Below, one piece after another: positions 40,545-48,342 of a stretch of 64,000 nucleotides of DNA. A program made the translations under genes and the position numbers. A model generated the notes under the pieces. It did not search any database. It saw nothing but the letters and a program-made list of their open reading frames with translations, and was not told the origin of the DNA. The first letter of the stretch is position 1, and each line of letters begins with the position of its first letter. Origin of the DNA: Chryseobacterium taichungense (GTDB lineage Bacteria > Bacteroidota > Bacteroidia > Flavobacteriales > Weeksellaceae); NCBI RefSeq assembly GCF_900109935.1, contig NZ_FOBV01000001.1, positions 248,001 through 312,000 of the forward strand, written 5' to 3'.

Positions 40545-42476
40545 TCAATATAATTTCCTGTTGATTACCCTGTTCATATAGTCCTGGTACCATGCTTTAG
40601 CAATCAATATTCCTTTTTGAGCTTCCGGATTACTTTTCAGTTGATCCATCAGGTTTTTCTCCAGTCCAAGATCAGTCTTGTCAAAAATCCCAACCACTTC
40701 TTTCCCGTCGAAACGGTAAATATAATTTCCGATAATAAACTGTTCCACGGAACCATCTGAATTAGCAATGATCGGAGCGGTTTGTTTTTCACTCACTAAA
40801 CTTCTTCCCCAGCTTCTGATTTTTTTATTGTACCCAATCAGGTCTGCCAGAGTAGGATAAATATCAATTTGTTGGGCAAACTCATTATTTACTCCTTTTA
40901 ATTGATATTCAGGATTTGGAGAATAAAATAATAAAGGAACAGCAAAACGGTTCATAATTTTTTCATATTCAGGATAATATACTTCATTGGTATGATCTCC
41001 TGTGAATACAAAAATTGTATTCTTAAACCAAGGCTGTTTTTTGGCGGTTTCAAAATATTTTTTTATCGCGTAATCAGTATATTGGATAGGCTCATGCATC
41101 GAATTCTTACCTTTTTTAAATTTCCCATTATATTTTTCAGGAATTTTAAACGGATGGTGGGAAGATGCCGTAAATACAGTAGTCATGAAAGGTTGCTTTT
41201 TCCCTACATTTTTAGCAAAATATTGCAGAAAAGGTTCATCCCAGATCGCCCACATCCCATCAAAATCGTTATCATTATGGTATTCTGTTTTGCCGAAATA
41301 ATGTTTAAAGCCTAAAATATTACCAAAACCTAAAAAGCCCATCGACCCATTCGGTGCTCCGTGATAAAAAGAAGTATCATATCCCATTTCGTTACAGACA
41401 GAGACAATGGACTGTATTTTCTGATTTGAATAAGGTGAACTTGTAAAAGCATCCGTCAAACTCGGAATCCCAGCCAAGACAGAACTCATTCCGTGAATTG
41501 ACTGTCTCCCGTTGGCAAAAGTATTAGGAAAAATAAGACTCTGCCCGGCGAGACTATCCATAAAAGGTGTATAAGAGACGTAATCTTTTATATTTTTACC
41601 TTCATTAAAAGCCCCGGAATACTCTCTGCCAAAAGACTCTACAATAAAAATAACAATATTAGGCTTCTCGGCAACCTTCCTTTCATATAATTTATAAGGA
41701 TGAAGATTTTCTTCGATAAATTTCTCATCAACAAAATGGACTTCTTTAAAATTATTGGTATTTAAAGTCCTGAAAAATGAAAAAGTACTGTTCAGCACCA
41801 TATTTCCCTGGGAAGGCAGTTTTGCAAACCGGTTGGCATCCACCAAATTTATAGGTCTTGTGCTGTGTTTGAAATCGCCGCGTATACCCCCAACTGCCAG
41901 AACCGCTGTTATACAAAGCATAATTACGGACCAAATAAAATACGGAACCAGCTTTACAGGTCTGCATTCGGTTATTTTTACCTTTTTATACAGGAAAATC
42001 CATAATGCCATTAAAACTACAAACCAAATGAGTACAAAAGGATTCTGAATAACCGACGATGTGAAAACCTTAAAAATATTATTCTCATGCTGTGCAACCT
42101 GAAACGCAGCGGAAGTCAGCCTCATTTGGGAAAACTTAAAATAAACCATATCACCAAAATTCATGGCATAAGCAATTCCGTTGGTGATAAAGTAAAGCCA
42201 GAAGAGAAATTTCTGGTATCCTTTTTTAGTATTAATGATGATTGGAATAATGCTCAACAGAATAAAAAGTGCATTGACATATAAAATTGCGGTGGTATCG
42301 AATGCGATTCCGTGAAAAGACAAGCTGAAATAATCTGATACAGAATCAACTTTAATCAATCCGCGGTTAAAATACCAAAACAAAAACCGCGCAATCTGAT
42401 AGAAAAAATAAGCTAAAAAAATCCGGTACAACAATACCAGAAGTTCCTGTTTCCTAAATTCTTTAAACAATTTCAT
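40545..42476 (-). CDS. LTA synthase family (alkaline-phosphatase superfamily) membrane enzyme
   Basis: A 643-residue protein with five N-terminal membrane helices (about residues 8-200) and a large extracytoplasmic sulfatase-fold domain (about 265-600). The metal/nucleophile region is NIVIFIVESFGREYSG (about 271-286) and FANGRQSIHGMSSVLAGIPSL (about 318-338); further metal ligands lie in SSHHPF and FTGDHTNEVY. Gram-negatives lack LTA, so in this lineage it probably transfers a phosphoglycerol or phosphoethanolamine group to an envelope glycan or lipid. A -7 box lies 5 nt before the ATG. It is divergent from pssA. Confidence 0.9.
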   Translation of the reverse strand: MKLFKEFRKQELLVLLYRIFLAYFFYQIARFLFWYFNRGLIKVDSVSDYFSLSFHGIAFDTTAILYVNALFILLSIIPIIINTKKGYQKFLFWLYFITNGIAYAMNFGDMVYFKFSQMRLTSAAFQVAQHENNIFKVFTSSVIQNPFVLIWFVVLMALWIFLYKKVKITECRPVKLVPYFIWSVIMLCITAVLAVGGIRGDFKHSTRPINLVDANRFAKLPSQGNMVLNSTFSFFRTLNTNNFKEVHFVDEKFIEENLHPYKLYERKVAEKPNIVIFIVESFGREYSGAFNEGKNIKDYVSYTPFMDSLAGQSLIFPNTFANGRQSIHGMSSVLAGIPSLTDAFTSSPYSNQKIQSIVSVCNEMGYDTSFYHGAPNGSMGFLGFGNILGFKHYFGKTEYHNDNDFDGMWAIWDEPFLQYFAKNVGKKQPFMTTVFTASSHHPFKIPEKYNGKFKKGKNSMHEPIQYTDYAIKKYFETAKKQPWFKNTIFVFTGDHTNEVYYPEYEKIMNRFAVPLLFYSPNPEYQLKGVNNEFAQQIDIYPTLADLIGYNKKIRSWGRSLVSEKQTAPIIANSDGSVEQFIIGNYIYRFDGKEVVGIFDKTDLGLEKNLMDQLKSNPEAQKGILIAKAWYQDYMNRVINRKLY

Positions 42477-42480
42477 GGCG

Positions 42481-42488
42481 CAAATTTA
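42481..42488 (-). promoter_or_regulatory. -7 box abutting start codon of LTA-synthase-like gene
   Basis: TAAATTTG on the minus strand, ending 5 nt before the ATG at 42476. Confidence 0.5.
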
Positions 42489-42489
42489 T

Positions 42490-42625
42490 CAAAATAATGC
42501 AACAGTTAAACAATATAGCAATATATCAACGTAATAGTGTACGAATGAACTAATGGAACAGTGTAACGATTCGGAATGAAGAAATAATTGATACACCGTT
42601 AAATTGATACATTGTTACATTAATT
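42490..42625. repeat. AT-rich GTAAC/ACATTGTTACATT repeat tract
   Basis: Irregular copies of GCAACAGTTAAACAAT, GTGTAACGATT and GATACATTGTTACATT. It resembles the tract at 9435-9540 and fills the divergent gap between the LTA-synthase-like gene and pssA. Confidence 0.45.
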
Positions 42626-42628
42626 TAT

Positions 42629-42636
42629 TAATTTTG
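42629..42636 (+). promoter_or_regulatory. pssA -7 box abutting start codon
   Basis: TAATTTTG ends 6 nt before the ATG at 42642. Confidence 0.5.
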
Positions 42637-42641
42637 TGACT

Positions 42642-43385
42642 ATGAATTTTATTAAAAATAATTTAGCCAACGTTATCACTCTGGGAAATTTATTTTCAGG
42701 TTGTGTAGGGGCCATTCACCTTATTTTGGGAGATTATCAGACGACCGCTATCTGCCTGATTTTTTCTTTGGTATTAGATTTTTTTGACGGTTTTGTAGCA
42801 CGGGCTTTAAAAGCAAATTCCAATCTGGGTGTTCAGCTGGATTCATTGGCAGACATGGTGAGTTTTGGACTGGTTCCAGGCCTGACAATGTTTAAAATAC
42901 TTGAACCATTTGGAACTGATCTGTTTGGTTTTTCTTTGCCTTTTGAGATTAAATATTTCGGATTATTAATTACATTATTCTCTTGTTTAAGATTGGCAAT
43001 TTTCAATCTGGACGAAGAACAGAAATATTATTTTAAAGGATTAAATACTCCGAGTAACACTATACTTATATTTGGAATTTATTATTTTTTACAAATACAT
43101 ACTCAACAAGAACCAACAAATCAATTTGGAAGTTTAAGTATAAATTTCAATTTTGGTTCAGAGATATGGCTACTATTAACAATACTTTCATCTTGGCTTT
43201 TAATTAGTCCGATCAAAATGATTGCGATGAAATTCAAATCGATGAAACTGCAGGATAATTATCCAAAAATTGCTTTATTAGTTGGGGCTATCATTATTTT
43301 AATCTTCTTTAAAACGGTCGGAATTCCTTTAGTCATCATTTATTATATCTTAATTTCTCTTATCTTTCAAAAACAATTGAAATAA
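42642..43385 (+). CDS. pssA: CDP-diacylglycerol--serine O-phosphatidyltransferase
   Basis: A 247-residue inner-membrane enzyme that makes phosphatidylserine, the precursor of phosphatidylethanolamine. The catalytic motif is complete: DGFVAR, eight residues, G, VQL, D, SLA, D (residues about 46-68), followed by MVSFGLVPGLTMF. About seven helices follow the usual layout. The ATG at 42642 (MNFIKNNLANVITLGNLF) is used; the GTG two codons upstream overlaps the -7 box. psd is not adjacent. It leads a run of plus-strand genes, but the 63-bp gap behind it suggests a separate transcript. Confidence 0.93.
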   Translation: MNFIKNNLANVITLGNLFSGCVGAIHLILGDYQTTAICLIFSLVLDFFDGFVARALKANSNLGVQLDSLADMVSFGLVPGLTMFKILEPFGTDLFGFSLPFEIKYFGLLITLFSCLRLAIFNLDEEQKYYFKGLNTPSNTILIFGIYYFLQIHTQQEPTNQFGSLSINFNFGSEIWLLLTILSSWLLISPIKMIAMKFKSMKLQDNYPKIALLVGAIIILIFFKTVGIPLVIIYYILISLIFQKQLK

Positions 43386-43448
43386 GATTGATTTTATTGC
43401 GATTCCATTTTCAAATTAACACATTCTCAAATTTTCAAATTATAACAA

Positions 43449-44213
43449 ATGAACTTAAAATTACATAAACCGCTCTGTATATTTGATTTAGAAACAACAG
43501 GAACCAACATCGGGAGAGACCGTATTGTTGAAATCTGTATTTTAAAAGTGAATCCTGATGCTTCAAGAGAAAGCAAAACCTGGAGGGTAAATCCGGAAAT
43601 GCCAATACCCAAAGAATGTAGCGAGATTCATGGAATCTATGATGAAGATGTAAAAGAGGCTCCGACTTTCAAAGAAATTGCTCCGAAAATCATGGAAATG
43701 CTTTCCGGAAGTGATCTTGGAGGCTTTAATTCCAACCGTTTTGATGTTCCGTTACTGGCAGAAGAATTACTGAGAGTAGGAATTGATTTTGATCTAAGTA
43801 AATTCAGATTGGTAGATGCACAGACGATTTTCCATAAAAAAGAACCAAGAAATCTGAGTGCCGCCTACCAGTTTTATTGCGGGAAAACATTGGAAAATGC
43901 CCATTCTGCTGAAGCTGATGTGATGGCAACTTTTGAAGTGCTGGATGCACAGGTCGGAAAGTATGATGATATTCCGAATGAAATCGGACCGCTGAGTGAA
44001 TTTACGTTCCATAATAAACATGCAGATCTTGCAGGATTTATCGGTTATAACGAAAAACTAGAAGAAGTTTTCAACTTCGGAAAATATAAGGGACAGTGCG
44101 TAAAAGTTGTTTTCAAGAAAGATCTGGGATACTTCGGGTGGCTTCAGAATGCAGAATTTCCGCTGTACACTAAAAAAGTCTTTACTAAAATCCAATTATC
44201 AAGCAGATTTTAA
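43449..44213 (+). CDS. DnaQ-like 3'-5' exonuclease
   Basis: A 254-residue DEDDh exonuclease. Exo I is in CIFDLETTGTNIGRDRIVEICI (D12, E14), Exo II in LGGFNSNRFDVPLLAEELL (D about 100), and Exo III is H-x4-D in NAHSAEADVMATFEVLD (about 153-169). The C-terminal 60 residues (FNFGKYKGQCVKVVFKKDLGYFGWLQNAEF) are the exodeoxyribonuclease-X-like C-terminal domain. It may proofread or trim single-stranded ends. A DUF2007 gene follows 2 nt behind the stop, so the two are coupled. Confidence 0.9.
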   Translation: MNLKLHKPLCIFDLETTGTNIGRDRIVEICILKVNPDASRESKTWRVNPEMPIPKECSEIHGIYDEDVKEAPTFKEIAPKIMEMLSGSDLGGFNSNRFDVPLLAEELLRVGIDFDLSKFRLVDAQTIFHKKEPRNLSAAYQFYCGKTLENAHSAEADVMATFEVLDAQVGKYDDIPNEIGPLSEFTFHNKHADLAGFIGYNEKLEEVFNFGKYKGQCVKVVFKKDLGYFGWLQNAEFPLYTKKVFTKIQLSSRF

Positions 44214-44215
44214 TA

Positions 44216-44614
44216 ATGAGTGAACTTGTTAAATTCAAATTTTACGAAACGGCACTGCAGGCAAACAGAGACAAGCAGATTCTGGCTGAAGGCGGCATCA
44301 ATAGCTTTATTGCCAATGAACAGCTGATCCAGTCGGACTGGCTTCTTTCACAGGCGGTTGGAGGAATTCAGCTACAGGTTTTTGAAGAAGACCTTGAAAA
44401 GGCGCATCAGGTTTTGGAGGACTACAAAGAAAATGAAGTATTTTCCCTGGAAGTGGAACATACCATTGCAGATCCAGAATTTGACTTTGTATGCCCAAAA
44501 TGTGGATCCAATCATATTTACAGGGATGACAGCGCGACAAGTTTTTTTGGTATTTCAATTCTGACAAGCCATAAATTCGTGTGTTATTACTGTGGAAATG
44601 AGTTTACCCATTAA
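44216..44614 (+). CDS. DUF2007 protein with zinc ribbon
   Basis: A 132-residue cytosolic protein. Residues about 5-75 form the DUF2007 fold (FKFYETALQANRDKQILAEGGINSFIANE, then GGIQLQVFEEDLEKAHQVLEDYK). The C-terminus adds a four-cysteine zinc ribbon, CPKCGSNHIY (93-96) and CYYCGNEF (about 124-127). DUF2007 is annotated as a putative signal-transducing or PII-like domain without proven role. It sits 2 nt behind the exonuclease and 2 nt ahead of a membrane protein gene, so it belongs to one operon with both. Confidence 0.85.
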   Translation: MSELVKFKFYETALQANRDKQILAEGGINSFIANEQLIQSDWLLSQAVGGIQLQVFEEDLEKAHQVLEDYKENEVFSLEVEHTIADPEFDFVCPKCGSNHIYRDDSATSFFGISILTSHKFVCYYCGNEFTH

Positions 44615-44616
44615 AA

Positions 44617-45225
44617 ATGAATGAATTTTTCAATTTTTCGCTTTTAGTTTTTGTAACAGGTATTTTTGTTTTCTTTATCAAAAGGATACCAAAGGAACCA
44701 AGATTCAAAGTGACCAAAATCTTTTTAATTTCAGGAATTGCTTTATATTTCATCTATTTAATTGAGTTTTTAGGCATTGTAGATATTTATGGAGCCTTTT
44801 CACAGAATTTTTTTTATGGAGTATCTCTAAGTCTTTTGCTTCTGGCGATGAAATTTGGTATAAAAAATCCTGGATTAAAATTAATCAATATTTTCTCTTT
44901 TATATTTAATATTCCGGTTTTACATCAGTTTATTTTAATTATTGCCGGAACAATTGGCGGGATAAAAATATATCATACACCATCAATAGAAAAAGAGACA
45001 GCAAATTACAGAATTGAAAGCGAGTATAGCTCGCCAGGGATGACAAGAGCTGAAGATGTTTATTTTGTACAAAAAAAATTTCCTTTTGAACAAAAATACA
45101 AACTGCTTTCTGTTCCGAAAAAACAATATATTGACAGTATGAAATTTACGGAGATTCGTGATTCATTACATATTCAATATATTGGCAAGGAACTCGATAT
45201 TAATACAACATTTAGCATTAAATAA
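44617..45225 (+). CDS. hypothetical membrane protein (202 aa)
   Basis: A 202-residue protein with four N-terminal membrane helices (about 4-20, 32-52, 60-80 and 88-120) and a soluble C-terminal part of about 80 residues (EKETANYRIESEYSSPGMTRAEDVYFVQKKF). No family is recognised. It is the third gene of a tightly packed operon (2 nt behind the DUF2007 gene and 4 nt ahead of the FAH-family gene), which is the only clue to its role. Confidence 0.65.
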   Translation: MNEFFNFSLLVFVTGIFVFFIKRIPKEPRFKVTKIFLISGIALYFIYLIEFLGIVDIYGAFSQNFFYGVSLSLLLLAMKFGIKNPGLKLINIFSFIFNIPVLHQFILIIAGTIGGIKIYHTPSIEKETANYRIESEYSSPGMTRAEDVYFVQKKFPFEQKYKLLSVPKKQYIDSMKFTEIRDSLHIQYIGKELDINTTFSIK

Positions 45226-45229
45226 AATT

Positions 45230-45835
45230 ATGAAAATAATCTGCATAGGGAGAAATTACAGCGAACACGCAAAAGAACTGGGAAATGAAATCCCGGAAAG
45301 ACCAGTCATTTTCATGAAACCTGATACTGCCGTTCTGAAAGGAAATGATTTTTATATTCCGGAGTTTTCAAATGACGTTCATTATGAACTTGAAGTGGTC
45401 GTAAAAATCTCAAAAGGAGGAAAATATATCCAGAAAGAAACGTCTCATAAACATTATGAGGAAATCGGGTTAGGAATTGATTTTACGGCAAGAGACCTTC
45501 AAAGTGAACTAAAATCAAAGGGCTTACCATGGGAGCTTGCTAAGGGATTCGACGGTTCTGCAGTCGTTGGAAATTTCTTTAAAAAAGAAGATTTTAATCT
45601 TGAATCTTTGAATTTTTCATTATTAAAAAATAAAGAAAAAGTTCAGGACGGAAATACGAAAGACATGATGTTCGGTATTGATGATATTATTGCTTTTGTT
45701 TCGCAATATTTTACCTTAAGAGTTGGTGATCTTATTTTTACAGGAACTCCAAAAGGTGTTGGTAGAGTTGAAGAAAATGATATTCTGGAAGCTTATCTTG
45801 AGGATAAAAAAGTGATTGATATCAGAATATTGTAG
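45230..45835 (+). CDS. fumarylacetoacetate hydrolase family protein
   Basis: A 201-residue FAH-fold enzyme. The ATG at 45230 begins KIICIGRNYSEHAKELG, the family's normal start. The metal site is E-x-E in HYELEVVVKI (about 51-60) with D in GLGIDFTARDLQ (about 86-97). Also present are KGFDGSAVVG and the C-terminal GDLIFTGTPKGVGRV (about 172-186). Members hydrolyse or decarboxylate acylpyruvates or isomerise related diones; this one is closest in size to acylpyruvase or oxaloacetate-tautomerase-type proteins. The substrate is undetermined. Confidence 0.92.
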   Translation: MKIICIGRNYSEHAKELGNEIPERPVIFMKPDTAVLKGNDFYIPEFSNDVHYELEVVVKISKGGKYIQKETSHKHYEEIGLGIDFTARDLQSELKSKGLPWELAKGFDGSAVVGNFFKKEDFNLESLNFSLLKNKEKVQDGNTKDMMFGIDDIIAFVSQYFTLRVGDLIFTGTPKGVGRVEENDILEAYLEDKKVIDIRIL

Positions 45836-45895
45836 ATAATTTAATGCTGTTTTCTACCATATTTTTCTTAACTTTAGTAGACAAAATTAAAGGTT

Positions 45896-46333
45896 ATGGT
45901 AAATATTGTATTGCCCGTAGATTTTGGGGACAAAACAGAGCAGCTCATAGAAGGTGCAGTAAAATTTGCAAAGCAGATAAACGGCAGGATTTTTCTTATC
46001 CATGTAGCGCCGTCGGATATTGGTTTTGCGATCGGTGATATGGGTTTCCAGTATTTTCCGGAGGTTGAAGAGAACGAGATCAGAGAAGAACTGGTACAGC
46101 TTAATAAAATACAGCAAAGAATTCTTGCCCACGAGGTAGATTGTGAACACATCCTGAAACAGGGTATTGCGAAGGATATTATTCTAGAACATGCCCATGA
46201 CAAAAAAGCAGATTTTATTGTAATGGGGTCACACGGAAGAAGCGGAATATATGATGTTTTTGTAGGAAGCCTAACAAAAGGAATCACCAAAGACTCTAAT
46301 ATTCCTGTGCTGGTATTGCCTATTCATGAATAG
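45896..46333 (+). CDS. universal stress protein (UspA)
   Basis: A 145-residue UspA-fold protein. It begins VNIVLPVDFGDKTEQLIEGAVKFAKQING (2-30), with the ATP-binding text VMGSHGRSGIYDVFVGSLTKGITKDSNIPVLVLP at the C-terminus matching G-x2-G-x9-G(S/T), with SLT in the last position. It is therefore an ATP-binding member. It is monocistronic, with a partly matching -7 box (TAACTTTA) upstream and a strong terminator behind. Expected in general stress resistance. Confidence 0.93.
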   Translation: MVNIVLPVDFGDKTEQLIEGAVKFAKQINGRIFLIHVAPSDIGFAIGDMGFQYFPEVEENEIREELVQLNKIQQRILAHEVDCEHILKQGIAKDIILEHAHDKKADFIVMGSHGRSGIYDVFVGSLTKGITKDSNIPVLVLPIHE

Positions 46334-46360
46334 CTATAATTTTTTAATCGTTAACAATAA

Positions 46361-46395
46361 AAAAAGCCGATCAAACAGAATTTGATCGGCTTTTT
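46361..46395. terminator. bidirectional intrinsic terminator
   Basis: A perfect 15-bp stem AAAAAGCCGATCAAA / TTTGATCGGCTTTTT with a 5-nt loop, between the universal stress gene and the convergent DUF6341-type gene. Confidence 0.9.
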
Positions 46396-46412
46396 ACTAT
46401 ATAACCAATTAA

Positions 46413-46646
46413 TTAACCTTCTTTTTTGTAGATATTCGGATCATAGTAAGGGAACTTCCCTTCTGTTGGAGAATAGTAGTCTTTGTCTTTATTGTTGCCA
46501 AGTGTAACCACCAATACATAGCACCAGTAGGTAAACAATGCGCAGCAAACAATAAATAAAATCCAGTTTAATACGTTTCCGAATGCATCATAAAAACCAA
46601 ACGACCATTTGAAAACTTTGCTTAAGAATAGAAAGAAAGACGTCAT
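46413..46646 (-). CDS. DUF6341-type small membrane protein (77 aa)
   Basis: A 77-residue protein with an N-terminal amphipathic segment (FLFLSKVFKWSFGFYDAFGN), one strong membrane helix (about 27-48, WILFIVCCALFTYWCYVLVV) and a polar tail with YYSPTEGKFPYYDPNIY. This size, sequence pattern and its position beside a DUF6427 gene are conserved in Flavobacteriia. Function unknown; some databases mislabel such genes from a neighbouring uracil phosphoribosyltransferase. It is divergent from the DUF6427 gene with overlapping promoters. Confidence 0.75.
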   Translation of the reverse strand: MTSFFLFLSKVFKWSFGFYDAFGNVLNWILFIVCCALFTYWCYVLVVTLGNNKDKDYYSPTEGKFPYYDPNIYKKEG

Positions 46647-46664
46647 TATTTTCCTTTTTTAAAT

Positions 46665-46682
46665 TAACTTTGTACAAATTTA
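46665..46682. promoter_or_regulatory. back-to-back divergent -7 boxes
   Basis: TAACTTTG (46665-46672, plus strand) serves the DUF6427 gene. TAAATTTG (46682-46675, minus strand) serves the DUF6341 gene. The whole divergent gap is only 42 bp. Confidence 0.55.
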
Positions 46683-46688
46683 TAAAAA

Positions 46689-47594
46689 ATGTTTAAATTA
46701 CTTTCAAAAGAAAGCAATATTTTTTCAATACCGGTTTATATTGGTTTTCTTCTGTTAATAGTAATAACTTTTAACTTTTTGAATTTCAACACTTATGAAG
46801 CAATTATCGCTGTAATTACCTTTCTGGGAATTGCTTTGGGATATTTTTGCTTTCACAGCATTGCGCTGAATTATCAGACTCATTTACCTTTATTTTTATA
46901 TACATTTTTTATTTTTGGATTATATCCCGGAAGGCTTGATATCGGTCTGGCCATTGCACTTCTTACCAATTCTTTTCTTCTGCTTCTTCTTACCAGCACC
47001 AATGAAGACATCAGAAAAAAATCTTATGTTCTGGTAGGATCTATTGTAGCCTTGAACTTTATTTTTCTTCCGACAACCTGGCCGATGGCGGTTTTTGTGA
47101 TCATCCATGTTGTTGCCACTTCTGAAAGGATAGGATTGAACATTTTCAGGTTTTTGTTGGGAATTTTACTGATCGTTTTCAGTTATTTCTCCGTGATGTT
47201 CTTTTTAGATTTCACTTCATGGAATATGGATTACTTCCCTTTCGGAAGAATGAAATTTGTTACTGATTATGAAGGGCTGCTGCCACTGATTCCTATTGTG
47301 CTGATGCTGATCTACGCAGTTTATGACCACTTTAGAAATTATAATAAGAAGAGCCCGGTAAGCAGATACAAGTACACTTTTTTATTGGTTTTTTCGTTTG
47401 CCCAGCTGATTACCATCGTGCTTTATATGAACAAAAATTATGAGTACTTATTGCTTCTTGCATTCCCTTCTACGATTATCCTCAGCCGGATGTTGAGATT
47501 TTTACCGAAGTACTGGATGCAGGAGGTGAGCCTTTGGGTAATAATTTTCAGTTTAATCGGTTTTAAAGCCGGAACTTATTTTGATTTATTTTAA
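46689..47594 (+). CDS. DUF6427 family membrane protein
   Basis: A 301-residue integral membrane protein with about nine or ten helices and short loops. It begins MFKLLSKESNIFSIPVYIGF and contains FGLYPGRLDIGLAIALLTNSFLLLLL and FLPTTWPMAVFVIIHVVATSERIGLNIFR, the pattern of the DUF6427 proteins conserved in Flavobacteriia. Function unknown. It is 6 nt upstream of the DUF3109 gene, so the two form an operon, and is divergent from the DUF6341-type gene. Confidence 0.82.
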   Translation: MFKLLSKESNIFSIPVYIGFLLLIVITFNFLNFNTYEAIIAVITFLGIALGYFCFHSIALNYQTHLPLFLYTFFIFGLYPGRLDIGLAIALLTNSFLLLLLTSTNEDIRKKSYVLVGSIVALNFIFLPTTWPMAVFVIIHVVATSERIGLNIFRFLLGILLIVFSYFSVMFFLDFTSWNMDYFPFGRMKFVTDYEGLLPLIPIVLMLIYAVYDHFRNYNKKSPVSRYKYTFLLVFSFAQLITIVLYMNKNYEYLLLLAFPSTIILSRMLRFLPKYWMQEVSLWVIIFSLIGFKAGTYFDLF

Positions 47595-47600
47595 AAGATT

Positions 47601-48185
47601 ATGATTCAGATAGACGATAAATTGATCTCCGAAGAAATTTTTTCTGAAGAGTTTGTTTGCAACCTTACCAAATGTAAAGGTGCCTGTTGTGTGGAAGGAG
47701 ACGTAGGAGCTCCTTTGGATAAAGATGAGTTGGAAATTTTAGATAATATTTTTGATAAAATTAAGCCTTATCTTACCCCGGAAGGCATTAAAGCTTTGGA
47801 AGAACAGGGAACATGGACCACCGATCCTATGGACGGCATGTATGTAACACCAATGGTGGAAGACCGTGAATGCGCTTACGTTACCTTTGATGAAAAAGGC
47901 ATTACAAAATGTGGTATCGAAAAAGCTTACGAAGATGGCGCCGTTGACTGGCAAAAACCAATTTCCTGTCACCTCTACCCGATCCGTATAACGGAATATT
48001 CTTCTTTTACGGCTTTAAATTATCATGAATGGAGCGTATGCAGTGACGCCTGTACTTTAGGAAAAGAACTGCAGGTACCTGTATATAAATTCCTGAAAAC
48101 ACCGTTGATCAGAAAATATGGTGAAGACTTCTATGAAGTACTGAGCGGTGCAGCCGAAGAATGGAAGAAAGAGTACGGCTCGTAA
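47601..48185 (+). CDS. DUF3109 family cysteine-rich protein
   Basis: A 194-residue soluble protein with the DUF3109 cysteine pattern: CNLTKCKGACC (20-30), then CAYVTFDEKGITKCGIEKAY (about 92-111), KPISCHLYPIRIT (about 118-130) and WSVCSDACTLG. Nine or more ordered cysteines suggest an iron-sulfur or zinc site, as in the related YkgJ-type CxxxC proteins. The cellular role is unknown. It is co-transcribed with the DUF6427 gene. Confidence 0.88.
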   Translation: MIQIDDKLISEEIFSEEFVCNLTKCKGACCVEGDVGAPLDKDELEILDNIFDKIKPYLTPEGIKALEEQGTWTTDPMDGMYVTPMVEDRECAYVTFDEKGITKCGIEKAYEDGAVDWQKPISCHLYPIRITEYSSFTALNYHEWSVCSDACTLGKELQVPVYKFLKTPLIRKYGEDFYEVLSGAAEEWKKEYGS

Positions 48186-48187
48186 TG

Positions 48188-48213
48188 GGGTTTGAGAGTA
48201 AGGGTTTGAGAGT
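48188..48213 (+). repeat. GGGTTTGAGAGT tandem repeat
   Basis: GGGTTTGAGAGT occurs at 48188-48199 and 48202-48213 (period 14), directly behind the DUF3109 gene. It is a typical intergenic repeat of this genome type. Confidence 0.6.
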
Positions 48214-48286
48214 TGACTTGTGTATGTGTATTCATATGACCTAAAGATCAACATTGACCTTTAGTAATTAATAGAACAATAAATAA

Positions 48287-48320
48287 AAATCCCGTCCGGT
48301 AGATTTATCGGACGGGATTT
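48287..48320. terminator. bidirectional intrinsic terminator
   Basis: A 12-bp stem AAATCCCGTCCG / CGGACGGGATTT with a 10-nt loop, between the DUF3109 gene and the convergent M16 peptidase gene. Confidence 0.88.
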
Positions 48321-48342
48321 ATTTGGAATATTAAATCGAATA

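Noticed and set aside
45844-46038. 64-aa plus-strand frame before the universal stress gene
   Set aside because: It overlaps the stress gene in another frame and has no conserved features.
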